The translations under genes were made by a program, and so were the position numbers. Below the pieces are notes generated by a model. The model saw only the letters and a list, made by a program, of their open reading frames with translations, was not told where the DNA came from and did not search any database. Below, piece after piece: positions 24,601 to 35,526 of a stretch of DNA of 64,000 bases; the stretch's first letter is position 1; every line of letters begins with the position of its first letter. The stretch comes from Quillaja saponaria (Eukaryota > Streptophyta > Magnoliopsida > Fabales > Quillajaceae). The stretch covers positions 19,652,350 through 19,716,349 of the forward strand of contig CM055608.1 of assembly GCA_029379385.1 (NCBI GenBank), read 5' to 3'.

Positions 24601-27600
24601 AAAGAGCTTAACAAATATAGCCAGTAATTGCCACATGGCACCAGAAAAAGGATACTGGTGACAAACATGCGAGTTTCACACTTAGAGGTGCAGGTTCCAC
24701 ATGTTGATGGGAAAGTCATCACCTGTAAAAAGAAGATAGCAACATAGAAGGGAAAACCAAAACAAGATCCTGAACCTAAGTTATATAACAAGCAGTCACC
24801 TAACCTCTTCAGGAGCAGTATACCGGAACAAAGATTCCGCAATTTCTGCACTATTACTCTGTGCTATGGCTCGATGACCAGCTGCTGCTCCAATTGACCC
24901 ATGTGATTCTCTTCTTACTTGATCAGAAGCCCCAGATGCTTCCTCATTTGAGGCCCCATCATGAGTTCCCCGAAGTTGTGATGAATCAACAAGATATCCC
25001 AAAGATGCTTGTTGCTCAGGTGTTCGCTCGTAGAACTTGGTCAGCAGTGCGGGGTCAGAGGCCGGAGCAAACCTATCCAATAAATGCCATATCCCCAAGT
25101 GAATTAAAGAAGAGAAACTGAAAAGGACTGGCATATTTTATTACAAAAAACCTACAATACAACTCAAGATTGTTCCAAGTACAGGTAGTTAGGGAGGAGG
25201 TTTTTATGTACTAGAATTACCCAATACTAATTCAGTTCAATCATCAATCAAGCAACAAATGCACATACCAAAAAGCCTTCAAAAGATTGTGTTTCTTAAA
25301 AATAAAATAAAATCTCTTACGGATTCTCAATGAAGCTGTTTCCAGCAGGATCATCAAGGATAAAAGTGAAGGATGATTCTCCAGTTGCACATGCTCTTAA
25401 TTTCAACAAGAATTGATCTATTGCTTGAGCAGTCTGAGCATCCACTTTCTAGAAGGTCAGAACGTAGCAGAGTTACTTAGGAGAAATTACAACTATATCA
25501 GACAATACTTGGTCAGTGAAAAGATATGTACTTTGCGTTCTTCTTGTAGGCACTGTAGTTCATCGGCAGCTCGTAGCAAAACCCCTTCCACCTACAATAA
25601 CACCAGAAACAATATGCTTACTATACTAAAGATGTATCAATTCTGAGCTTTATAAAAAACTAAGAAACTGGACCTCTTATTTGCTTATTGCTATGCACGT
25701 AATGCATGATAATATAAACACAATTCCAGTCTGCCAATGCAATTTTATTGTCATATGGAACCAAAGCCAACTAAATTCTAAACAATCAACCAAAGGCTCC
25801 AAAAACTATTCAGATAGCTTATCTTTCTAACCAATATACATATATATTAACCCCCTAACTCTATTAAATCTTTATGGATATTGACATCACAGAAAAAGAA
25901 ATGAGCAAAAAAAAAAAACATGAGCTACAATCAATACTCAATTGTTTCAGTTTATAGGTAAAATATCACTAAAAAAACACCAGAGGACTCAATTGTTTCA
26001 GATTCATGAAATAACATGAGGACAAGGTGAAGATATATATTAACCAACAACAATAGTATTAAGGAAAGGAACATGAATACCGTTGATAGAGTTCCACGCT
26101 GTGCCTCTGGAGGAATCTCAAAATCCAATTCAGGAATCTGCAATGTTTAAATTAAAACAACACAAAACATATGCTACAATAGTTAATTTATTAAACTTTC
26201 TGAGATGGAATAATAGTTAACTTCTCTTGGGGATGTCAATTCCAAGAAGTTTATTGTAAAACAGGGAAGGAAACAAAAGGGAGAATCTTTTATGACAAAT
26301 GTGTCAAGTAGAAATGATCATAAACTCCGCTAAACCCAAAATGACTAAAAACACCACAATTTATCAAAATTGCGATTAAATTAAACATCGAGTAGTCATC
26401 AGTTTAGTGAAAGCAAAACGTAAGCAGACAGACTTTTAACAAAATTACTGAAAATAAAAGCCATAGATTCAAGAGATGAAAGTCTAGGCTATAGAAAGAA
26501 TATAACAAGTAGACTTTACTTATGAAGCCAATACACATGAGAACATGCACCATATGATCTAAATACAATCTTGCATGCATTAATAGACTAAGAGGCAACT
26601 AGTGAGCAGAGAAGAACACTATCAAGTAAATATGTCAACAATTACTTCATCTATCAAACTGGACCTTCAAGATATCTCATGCAGACTACCATGTGCCGTT
26701 AAAGATTACTAGTAAACAATGAGAGATGAAATGGACAAACAAATAAATAAAATGTATTGCTCAAGATCAAATGTCTCACTTCTTTTTCTTTCTATTTCCC
26801 TGTCAAAGATATTTGACTATTCAAACCAAAGATTAATTTAAACCTTCAAGACTTGAAAGGGAGAGCAACGACATTGTTCCAAAGGCTTACTGACATTTCA
26901 CATGATTAATGTCCAAAGAGATTAGCATTTGGATTATTAATGTTTAAAGATTAGCATGTGGCATATATTTTAAGAAAATTATAATTGCTATTTGTTAAAC
27001 CTCAAAACCAAGTATGTCTTTATCCCAAATTAAAGCATGCATGGAACAGATGTACTACGTCATACAACAAAAAACATCACCCTTTTCTGTATTACTTAAT
27101 CAATGAAATAGAACAAAATATTATTAACATTCAACCCTATAGTTCCTTGAACCCAACTAAGAAAGTAAAAACAAACACGCAAGCAACAAATTTACTATGC
27201 CACTGCAACAGAGAATACCATAAGCTTCAGAGATATCTCACAAATAAAAAATAAAAATAAAAAAGGGTCTGAATCTGAGTAGGAAAAACTGAATCTATTT
27301 AGGTACCTTAATAGTTGCGGACTCTGATTTCACCACTTGGCGATTTAGCATCTGCATTCATAACATTTATCAGTTCAACACTCAAATAGTGACACTAACA
27401 AAAACTAGCGTGGAAGACTATAAAAACCATGTTAGCATCATCTCTAAGTACATAAATAAATGTTTGATAATCCAAACCTTTCTTGTTCCTAGTTCACATC
27501 TTAATATACATCCACATAATTAATTTATATTCCAAACTCTTTCTTGTCTGCTAATAGTCTGTGCGTTAATTTCCACCCTATTTCATTGAACTTGGACAAT

Positions 27601-30600
27601 TTGTAATATACATGAAATAACTTTCATGCCTCGTATACAATCTTTACTGATTATGAATCTTTCTTTCACAAAAAAAAAAAAAAAATTCATCAAAGTGCCC
27701 ATTTTTATACTATGATTTCCAAACTTTTTTTGTGCAATCACAATATTTTTTTAGTCAGTTTCATCAATTTTACTTCACGAACTTGCAGCAAGAATAACTC
27801 AAATGGTTTAGTTGGATGGAAAATAAAAAATTACAAAATTATATCATAGAAATTATAAGGATTGTTAGATGTATGAATGATTAGTAAAGCTGGAGATAAG
27901 GCCAAACATTTTAATGAATGTTGAAAATATTTTGGAATTTGATGTACAATCCTCGCCTATGTACCAGTAAAATAAGTTTACTCAGTAAAAGACAAAGCAG
28001 TGCAAATCAAAGAGTACAAAAGGGGGGTGTGAAGCAGGGAATGTCAGTAATAGAAGAACAGTGTAGTTTACAATCACATCTATGTATCATTATGGCACTA
28101 ATTGTAGTTGATTCAATAATGATCACACCAATTTTCAACTGTATCAGTTGGATCACACCATTGTTCAGATTCCAATAAAATGGATTGACAATGCAAGGAG
28201 GGATTAAAAATTCTTAAATTTTCTAAACCCATTTGTTAAATAAAATAAAATAAAGAAAAGATTGTGGCCTTGATTGATATCTCAAAGCCTACACCCATAA
28301 GCTTTATTTATAGTAAATAATAAAACATAGACTTCCACGTCTAAACAATGTGGGACTACACAATATAATAATATTATATTCTTAATACTCCCCCTCAAGA
28401 TGGAGCATATAATGCTCAATCTTGTACAAATAAAACTCAATTACCAATCTCAACACTCCCCTTTACTAACAATAATCTAGGTGAAGCTTCAATCCGTTTG
28501 ATGAACATACTGGTACCCATGAATAATACTCGTGTTGACTGGAAAGAGACACAGCCGAATTTTCCGAAAAAATAAAAAGAGCACCGTTGGAAAAACGAAC
28601 AACGAAATTTTTCAGAAAAATAAAAAGAGCATCGCTGGAAAGAGACACAACGGAAAGTTCATGAAGGTACTGTTGAACTGTCAAACTCTTTTAGCCATCA
28701 AACCCTAAATAGGCTTGAAAAGAAAAGGAAAGTAAGCCGTCTTTGGAAGAAATAACTAGGCTTAATGATAGCTGGCTGCAAAGCCCCTTTTTTTTTCTTC
28801 TTCTTTTTCTTCATGTGGCGGCTAAATAAAAGAAAGAGAATATTAGGGTTTTTTTTTGGAAATAGGGCCAAGATCGGGCTTAGGTTTCAAACTAGCTCTA
28901 ATACAATGTAAAATAAATATAGAAAAAGAAATAATAGTAGCTTGGATTTTCAGATTGACCACCAAGTCAATGTTGGTAACCCCTTCCAGTATTTCTGCTT
29001 GTGTTATTATTCGAGGAAAACCATCAAGAATAAATCCTGATTCACCTTTGGCTTCCCCAGCATCCAATCTTTTTGATAATAAACTTATTATAATCTCATC
29101 TGAAACCAATTTACCTTGGTTCACAATTTCTAATAGTTTTTCGGAAAGAGGACCGGAAGATGCGAGTTCTTCGCGAACAAGATCACCGGTAGTGATGTGA
29201 GGAACTCCAAGGAGATTACATAAGCGGCTTGCATAGGTGCCTTTACCAATGCCTGGACAACCCAGGAAGACCCACTGGAGATTCCTGTCCTTTGGATCTT
29301 TACATGGAAAGTTAGGCTTCGGATGGAAAAAGGAGGTATTGAAGGAAGGAGCTTGAGGAGTGATTTCAGATGCAATAGCTGAGGATAAACATATGCTCGT
29401 CATGTAAGAAACAGAGGAGGTCCGTTTTAATAGGCGGGTTATGGCCGCCATTGGAGTTGTATGAGCGAGAGAAAATTTGAAATTGGAGAGGTTCTATTGT
29501 TCAAGTTTCTGAGGAGTTTGGCCTAAGAGAATACAATATTATTATATTCCTAATACCATTTTTATTAACTACGAAGAAAAAGCTACAATATAGTCTGATT
29601 TCTCAACATCAATAAACTTGAAGTGACAACGAGAGCTAAGAACTATGTTAATTTTATTTTTTTTCCCCTTCACTATAGAAGTAATTTGTAAAATAAGGTC
29701 CAACTTGAATGAAGGCTAAAACAACACATCTAAGGTAAAAAGAAAGTCATAATTATGCAAATATTTTAATGCACACACTACAGTACTCCAATTGACACAA
29801 CCTCATGATGGTTTGCTGGAATTGCCAAACGGTAACAACAACCCCATTGTTGGAGCTCACCAGCAAACTGAACTTCATTGTTCCTACGAGAAAAACAAGG
29901 GCACAAAACAAATGATAGATTTCTAGGAAGACTAATGGGGCTAAATAAATTTAAACAAACATTTCAAAGAGGAATAAAAATATAATGATAACTTACCTCT
30001 CACCACAATGAGGACATTCAAAAGCTGACAACAAAATCTGCATACAAAGACGATTTAATTGATCTTATATTAAGTAAGTACATGATGTGGAGCTCATGGG
30101 CCATTGTTTGTGTGAGAAATAACAGAGTAGGGAGATATAAAAGTAGAGTAATAAAAAATGATAGAGCATAAGATAGCTACTTATGGTTATAACCCTATGG
30201 AATATTTGAAGAAAAGAAACTTGGTGAAAGACAATAGTACATTAGCACAAAAACTACCAATTCAGAAGGTTAATACGAGCATTCAGTTTGCCCTGTTCTA
30301 ATTATATAGGATCAGAACTCTATGCAAGGGCTGATTGCCACTCACACCTCCTCTAGATGGGGTTATGCACTCCACTCGTTACCATTATACAAGCCTGGAG
30401 CGGAAGAAAGGACTTGAACCCTCAACCTCACCCTTGGAAGGCTATGCTCTACCACTAAGCTATTTCCACCAGCTATGATATTGGCCAAGTTCTAGTAAAA
30501 ATTCATATTATTTCTAGACAGTAACATGACCTATTGTTGCTTTATGAAGAATCAACATCAATATCTACTCACAAAAATTAATAAACATTAGAGTAACTAC

Positions 30601-31181
30601 TACAGAGTCATGTTAGAAAATTGCATCTTCTAAATCTTGAAAATATGAATTGGTTAATTGAAAAGTAAAAGGATAGAATAAGATAGATACCTTCCTGAAA
30701 TTCGGAATTAAAGTCAACAAAAATCTTGTTATCCCCTGAGGATAATAGAGAAATCGAAATCAGTTGCTAAATCTAAAACTGAAACATTTCTTTAAGTTAA
30801 AAACTAAGCGACAATAAGAGAGAGATTTACAATTATCAGTTATTCATGAAAATTATAACCAACCCCATTTGATAATATTAGAAAAAATTAATTCAAAACT
30901 GAAAACTTTTTTGAGCGAAAATAGGCACAAACATAGAGAACCCAGATATTCGATCAAACTAAAGACCCAATTTTTTAGAAAGATTCAGGAAACTCTATAG
31001 AGATAAACAGGAAGGCATAGACAGTGACAAATCATACATTTTCACCGCAACGCATGCACAAGCTTTCAACCTGATAAACAGGGGCATAGCTATCATCTGT
31101 AGAAATAGCTTCAACCAGCGACCTCACATCCACGATTTGCTCTTTGCTACCATTGTTGTCTGCCATGTTTTCTTTGCTCAT
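15666..31181 (-). CDS. ZPR1: ZPR1-type double zinc-finger protein, complete, 16 coding exons, 505 aa
   Basis: Minus-strand exons, 5' to 3': 31038-31181, 30691-30735, 29997-30037, 29802-29883, 27307-27351, 26081-26137, 25532-25591, 25321-25448, 24805-25072, 24656-24722, 24303-24373, 24135-24224, 21914-22022, 18472-18563, 16595-16700, 15666-15778. All junctions are GT-AG, phases agree and the total is 1518 bp including the stop. Two C4 fingers are visible: C42-x2-C45 with C71-x2-C74, and C298-x2-C301 with C327-x2-C330. Family blocks include [35 protein letters not shown], the [15 protein letters not shown] region, [28 protein letters not shown] and DDHQLTFEEYERSW. ZPR1 is a conserved eukaryotic protein that binds eEF1A and acts in its folding. 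I chose Met at 31179-31181; a second Met follows at 31164-31166. Length fits plant homologues. Introns are swollen by transposons, but the frame is intact. Confidence 0.95.
17130..18105 (-). pseudogene. LINE reverse-transcriptase fragment in ZPR1 intron 14
   Basis: The minus strand reads [11 protein letters not shown] and [13 protein letters not shown] near 18000-18100, then [18 protein letters not shown] and the RT catalytic motif FVDD (17848-17859) followed by IVLV. Further on comes the C-terminal [15 protein letters not shown] stretch (about 17257-17439) and a GTTGTTG tail near 17150. This order matches plant non-LTR retrotransposons whose C-terminal part reads RIRNE.IR..VGVAPI..K.RENRL. 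Several stops and frameshifts break it. It lies in the same orientation as ZPR1. Confidence 0.8.
18857..21311 (+). mobile_element. Non-autonomous LTR retrotransposon in ZPR1 intron 13 (LARD-like)
   Basis: 5' LTR 18857-19197 starts TGATAGACAATGAAG and ends CTGCATCA. It is followed at 19200-19211 by the primer-binding site TGGTATCAAAGC, close to the initiator-tRNA-Met complement. The 3' LTR 21005-21311 starts TGATAAAGAACGAAG, is preceded by a purine run, and has lost a few bases near its end. GAAAG flanks both sides (18852-18856 and 21312-21316). The 1.8-kb interior encodes no gag, protease or pol that I can find, and part of it is a tandem repeat (19680-20041). It is antisense to ZPR1. Its right half was copied in the segmental duplication, where a fuller 3' LTR survives (52277-52602). 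Confidence 0.88.
19680..20041. repeat. 181-bp direct tandem repeat (2 copies) inside the LTR element
   Basis: Copies begin GGTCCCAGCTGCTACC at 19680 and GGTCCTAGCCGCTGCCAC at 19861. Both contain a CCCGTTTCAGCTATCCAGA block and end near GACCCAACCTTCCCCAT. It is C-rich and unlike the surrounding intron. The open frames over it are not recognised as proteins. Confidence 0.75.
20120..24510. repeat. Source block 1 of the segmental duplication
   Basis: This stretch covers the right half of the LTR element plus ZPR1 exons 13, 12 and 11 with their introns. It is matched in direct orientation by 51255-55797. The match begins at CCACAAGCCCAACCAGCCTG in both places. ZPR1 exon 13 differs at 10 of 109 positions between the two copies by my count. 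Confidence 0.9.
23810..24000 (+). pseudogene. L1-type LINE endonuclease fragment in ZPR1 intron 12
   Basis: The plus strand encodes [18 protein letters not shown], then [19 protein letters not shown]. This matches the endonuclease of plant L1 LINEs, where VYGP and PWC.GGDFN are diagnostic. The reading frame ends soon after and the rest of the element is absent. It is antisense to ZPR1. A further decayed copy sits in the segmental duplication at about 55120-55300, so the insertion predates that event. Confidence 0.75.
28540..28655. repeat. ~48-bp tandem repeat inside the TRIM-like element
   Basis: About 2.4 copies of a unit containing AAAATAAAAAGAGC followed by ACCGTTGG or ATCGCTGG, with TGGAAAGAGACACA recurring. 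It gives a minus-strand open frame of repeated LFIF-type peptide (28466-28684) that I regard as non-coding. Confidence 0.65.
28948..29451 (-). pseudogene. Organellar-type adenylate kinase, exon 1 only (captured copy)
   Basis: From the ATG at 29449-29451 the minus strand encodes 168 residues: an N-terminal Ser/Thr/Arg-rich transit-peptide-like stretch (about 1-50), then [19 protein letters not shown] with the P-loop (GCPGIGKG), the AMP-binding part (TGDLVREEL), [17 protein letters not shown], and [11 protein letters not shown] (DGFPR motif), ending at DLVVNLK. Plant plastid or mitochondrial adenylate kinases (ATP + AMP = 2 ADP) are about 290 residues, so the LID and C-terminus are missing. After NLK the sequence switches to LTR sequence. 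The frame is open and most motifs are normal (one T changed to I after DGFPR), so capture looks recent. It is unlikely to be a working kinase. Confidence 0.85.
30290..30472 (-). mobile_element. tRNA-derived SINE in ZPR1 intron 2
   Basis: The minus strand has an A-box-like TAGCTTAGTGGTAGAGC (30446-30462) and a B-box-like GGTTCAAGTCC (30410-30420) about 30 bp apart, the internal RNA polymerase III promoter spacing of a tRNA head. It is followed by about 110 bp of unrelated body. A genuine tRNA is unlikely because the acceptor stem does not pair. The 3' boundary is approximate. Confidence 0.7.
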
Positions 31182-31435
31182 CAAGTCTTACTCTATAGCA
31201 TAAAATTAAGAGGTGACCAATATTGCATTTAACAATAATAAAACAGAAAAACCATTAACATATTATATTATATATCTTTAGAATCAAATAACAGAAAAGA
31301 AACGAAATGAATTGAGTGATGTGGAAGGATGCACTATTTGACTAGTAGTCTAGTACAATAAAATTTAACAGATGGAATCCTGTCAATTATTTAAGCATAG
31401 AATGTAGGCTGCTATTTTCCACTTTGAAAAAGCCA

Positions 31436-31460
31436 AACACTACAAGAAATTAGACACTTA
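31436..31460 (+). mobile_element. CACTA-like terminus fragment in the ZPR1 5' UTR intron
   Basis: The sequence reads CACTACAAGAAATTAG, the usual start of plant CACTA (En/Spm) terminal repeats. No matching opposite end was found nearby, so this may be a fragment or chance. Confidence 0.3.
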
Positions 31461-31538
31461 ACAACATCAGATATCATTGTCAAAACTCAAAAGCAGGAAA
31501 TCATTGTTAAAAATACTTTGCCTGACAGAATTTTATAC

Positions 31539-31721
31539 CTATGAACAAAAACAGCTTGGTTTGGTTTAAAATTCAGTGATAGGATCAGAAGCATAACTAG
31601 TGCCAGAACAAGAAGCCTAAGCAGCCTCATGATTTTCTCAAACTGCACATCCTGTTTTTCACTTTTAATTGGAATTCCATTACTCAGTCTGTTTCCACTT
31701 TCCAGTCCACATAGCTGTAAA
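31539..31721 (-). other. Exon-like open frame with a hydrophobic segment, unrecognised
   Basis: On the minus strand a pyrimidine-rich ...CAGTTTAG acceptor-like site precedes, and a CATAG/GTATAA donor-like site follows, an open frame of about 60 codons. It contains NGIPIKSEKQDVQFEKI and a strongly hydrophobic helix (LLRLLVLALVMLLILSL). It lies within the proposed 5' UTR intron of ZPR1. It could be a captured exon of a membrane protein or chance; I do not know the family. Confidence 0.22.
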
Positions 31722-32852
31722 CTAAACTGGAAATAAATCAGGTAAATACAATTTTCATCTATCAATTGAACTTTGGAAGACTTAAGATGCATGTATGGAT
31801 ATACAATTCAGATTATTGGTACCAAATATGGGGTCTGAACTATACACTCAGGAAAATGAAGATTAGTGACACCTAATATTTCTCCTAAAGACATAACATG
31901 AATGTTCCTCTTAATGACTAGCACTCTCTTTCTCTTTTACTATTTTCACCTTTAATTTTTCAAAAAATAAGAAATGGGAAATGGGACAGAACGGGACAGG
32001 ACCCAGGAGGTCAGGTTCAAAATCACCAATTGGATAGTTAGTATCTACTAGTTGATTATATTAATTTAATTTTTTCAGTATTCAGATTTCAGAATGTATG
32101 TAAATATGCCATTGATACTAAATAGTTTGACCACATTTGATGAGCTGATCAACTTCTTGCATTAATAATAAAAGGATTGGTGTTCTACTTGTGTATTAAA
32201 TTTTAATCAACCTCAGATTTACTAATTTGTTGGTTACTCTCTTTTATTTTTCTGTAACTAATTAGTGATTGAGAAACAAGTAAGAACCATAAAGAGATTC
32301 TCTTGACAAAATTTTAAGATATGGTTTGAGAAGAAAATACAAAGGCCAGGGTATGCTCTTTTAGGAGTTTTAATCATATATGCACCTAGAGTCTTGAACT
32401 AAAAAATTATAGATAAAAAGGCACGCTTAATTGAACCAAATCACATCCATGTTTGGGGATGCGATATAGCACTGCTATGGCTTTATCAACTATCTAAGAC
32501 TCAGATAGTGAAAATATGTACTCATGAACCCACAGAATCGAAGGCAGTCAACCTCACCTTAAAACGCAACTTACATAGCACCAACCACATCACAAAAATG
32601 CCAAACACCACTATTAAAGCAATACCCAGATAAGAAAATGCAAAGGAAAACTGGCACCATACATTTTATCATCAGTTGTCAGAACCAAAAGGCAAATAGA
32701 ACCCATAATTACCTAAATGGACAACACACACAGTAGGGAATTCATAATAAAAAGCAAAGATATATCCAAAACTTTCGATTTGAATGAACCTAACAACAAA
32801 ATCCCCAAATTTAACTTCAAAATTAGAAGTTAAAAGACAAAGAAAATAGTAC

Positions 32853-33360
32853 CTTTTTTTCGTTCAGTCTTCAATCTTCCAGAAGGTACCAGAAGATAGA
32901 ATTTCCCTGGGTCTTCAATCTTCAGTCACAAACATACAGATACCAAAGTAAGAGACCAGTGAGCACTTAGCTTTAGCTCCCACTGCCGAGCAAGTCACAC
33001 ACAGATAGTGACAAGATATACATTACCTCTCTGGCTTTGGGTAGCACTGATTGCACTACTCGAAAGTAGATCAGTCAACCCAGAAAACAACTAGGAAGTA
33101 GATCAGTCAATCAAACCAAAAAAACAAACTCATTGGATTGATGCCTCCATGGGTCTTTACGGCAGAGGCAGCAAGGAGATATGCTTCACATGGAGAGGCA
33201 GCAGAACGCAGAGCCGCGCAGAGGAAGAATTGGCCTGAGCCAATGCTCTTGGGTCCTCAAACTAGGTTTCTCGGGTTAACACTTAAAAGCATGATTTTTA
33301 ATTCTAATTTAACAAGCGTATCCTTAAGAAGGTGGTAGAACTTAGAAGAGCATTACCAAA
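32853..33360 (-). promoter_or_regulatory. ZPR1: Probable ZPR1 promoter and non-coding first exon region
   Basis: A 3' splice site (TGCTATAG) lies at about 31191-31193, 10 bp upstream of the ZPR1 ATG, so the 5' UTR is probably split. Candidate donors on the minus strand are AAAAG/GTACTA (exon end 32853) and AGAGAG/GTAATG (exon end about 33028). The GC-richer stretch 33120-33360 fits a transcription start region. The plus-strand open frame at 33141-33338 over it is probably chance. The exact start cannot be fixed from sequence alone. Confidence 0.4.
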
Positions 33361-33426
33361 ACCCGGAGTCTCGGAAAGTGGACGGAAGGGACGGAAGTAT
33401 TACAGGAAATAATTAATTTGGGCCAA

Positions 33427-34835
33427 TACAAAATCTGTTTGATTTTATGGATTCAAATCAAAATAATATTTTGTTATGCACTGGACTGCATGGCAATATT
33501 TAAGAAAAAAGTACATTATTTTTTTTCTTTTTAGATTTACTAAAACCACACTAGATCCTAAAATTTAAAAAAATTAATACTCTCTTATAATATAAAACAT
33601 TAATAATGCTACAAGATAATTATAAAAGAATACAATAAAATTTTATTTTTATCTTAAAAGTTACTAAGTCCTATTTTTAACTTTTTTTTTTTTGGATTAT
33701 AATTATAAATACTTACGTTCTTTTTAATGTTTTTTTCTATTTTTTAGTTTCTTCTTGACATTAATATATTATGTTAATCTTATTTTTTTCATTTAACTTA
33801 TGTTTTTAATAAAATAAGAAAGAAAGTCGAAATAAGTTTGAATATTAGATAAAATAAAGTGGATGTTTCTTTAATTTTTATGGAAAATATAAATCTATAT
33901 GAAATTTTTTTTAAAAATTAAATTTGAGCACTTAAAAAAAAGGTAGGCAACTGATTTATTTAAATTGCTAATAAGATCTTAGCTCAACTAGTTGAAACCA
34001 TGAGATCCCACTAAAATTCAATAAGTCATATCATAACTTTATAAATTAAATAAGTCACTTTTAATATTTGCATTCCAAATAAATTATCACTTCAACTTAT
34101 TGTAATTATTAGTTTTTAAAATTTATGTTACTTAAGTAGAACTAAAAAAGCAGATATCATAAATTTTGAAAAGTAATAAATTTTATGATATCATTAATCT
34201 TTAATTAAGCAATCAAAATTTATAAAATAAAAATATATATATTTCATGAGTAAATTTACATAACTAAATGCCTATTTTCTATTCAAGTATTTGAACTTAT
34301 CGTTTATATTAATATTATAATTATAATATAAAATATAATTGATACTTAAGAATTAAAATAATATAAATTTAAAAATATATTATATCATTGTAACCTACTA
34401 ATTGTCTCACACCTCCTTAAGTTAATTGTATAAAGTATAATTTTCTACTTTTTCAATCTAATTTCTATATCCTTGTCTCTTCCATTTTGTTACATAGAGT
34501 TTTTTTATGGTTTTCTTGAATTTTTCTTATCTTCACAGTTTTGTTTGGTATTTTTTTAAAAATATTTTTTCCTAAACAAAATTTTTTTATTTACTCTCAC
34601 TATCTATATTTTACAAACAATAATATACCTTATATGTACATGAATAAACCTATTTTAATTTGTCTCTATTTTTAAATAAAAATGACTTAACTTCAAGAAA
34701 GAAAATATCAAAACTTATTATAATGACTAATTTTTTGAATAATTTATCCATTGCTTTTTAGAGCTTACCAATTGTCAAAAAATTAGAACAAATCTATGTT
34801 TAAATCAAGTTAACAATTAGTATTGATGTCAAATA
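33427..34835. repeat. Source block 2 of the segmental duplication
   Basis: AT-rich sequence matched in direct orientation by about 55800-57215 (for example TTTTGTTATGCACTG and ACTAAAACCACACTAGAT occur in both, in the same order). Together with 20120-24510 it makes up the whole duplicated copy. No gene was seen in it. Confidence 0.85.
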
Positions 34836-35521
34836 TAAGTTAATAATGTTGTTAATAATAAATCTCATAAAATAAATTTTAAAATTAAAAAATATATTAA
34901 AAATAGAATAATTTGTTTATAGCACGAAGGTCAAATAAATCTAGTGTATTTATATTTCTATATCTTTCATATCATATAAATTAGAGAAAATTTTAACTTT
35001 ATTCTATTAAATATTCAAACTTAGTTCTAATTATACATGTGCCATTTTTTTTCTATTTTATTAAAATACGTGTTCAAAATTTTATTTTATTTTCAAAAAT
35101 TAAATTAGAATAATATTTTAATATAATGAAGTAAACTGGAAAACTACAAGGAAAAAACATTGAACAAGTATTAATGACTCATTTCAAAAGAAAATGTTCA
35201 AAATGTGATTTCTTGGTAACTTATAAGATAGAAGTTATGTTTTTTTTTTTTTTTTATTGGTTTTTGCAAAATTATCTTATAACACTATTAACTTTCCATC
35301 AATTTTAGAAAGATGTGTTGACTTACTCAAATGTTGAGCTTTGATTTGATTTCAGTAAACCTCAAAGGGATGAGATGAGAGTGTAATTACTCTTAAAAAA
35401 TTTCATCATTTAAAATTAAAACAAAATAAATTAATATTTGTGGCATTTAGAGAATATCAAATCCTTACTGTGTCAAATAATCTCGTATCAAATCCTTTAT
35501 GTATCAAATAATCTCCTAGTT
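34836..35521. other. AT-rich spacer
   Basis: No gene, RNA or element end recognised; a T-run occurs near 35239-35256. Confidence 0.5.
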
Positions 35522-35526
35522 ATTAT

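Larger units (their letters stand above)
28234..29555 (-). mobile_element. Short non-autonomous LTR element (TRIM-like) in ZPR1 intron 4, carrying an adenylate-kinase exon
   Basis: Read on the minus strand. The element is flanked by AATGG on both sides (plus-strand CCATT at 28229-28233 and 29556-29560). The 3' LTR (28234-28387, 154 bp) starts TATTAAGAATATAATA, ends TTTAACA, and is preceded by the polypurine tract GAGGGGGAG (28388-28396). The 5' LTR (28907-29555, 649 bp) starts TATTAGGAATATAATA, ends TTTTACA, and is followed from 28906 by a decayed tRNA-Met primer site (TTGTATTAGAGC). Only its first ~24 and last ~40 bp match the 3' LTR; between them lies adenylate-kinase sequence. The ~520-bp interior has no gag or pol. 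It lies in the same orientation as ZPR1. Confidence 0.82.

Noticed and set aside
29130..29375. Alternative minus-strand frame over the adenylate-kinase exon
   Set aside because: It is a shadow in another frame; the kinase motifs (P-loop, DGFPR) are in the frame starting at 29451.
30400..30472. Functional tRNA gene
   Set aside because: A- and B-boxes are present but the acceptor stem does not pair and about 110 bp of SINE-like body follows.
33141..33338. 66-codon plus-strand frame with an Ala/Arg-rich N-terminus
   Set aside because: It lies over the GC-rich ZPR1 start region, has no recognised domain, and fits promoter/leader sequence read on the wrong strand.
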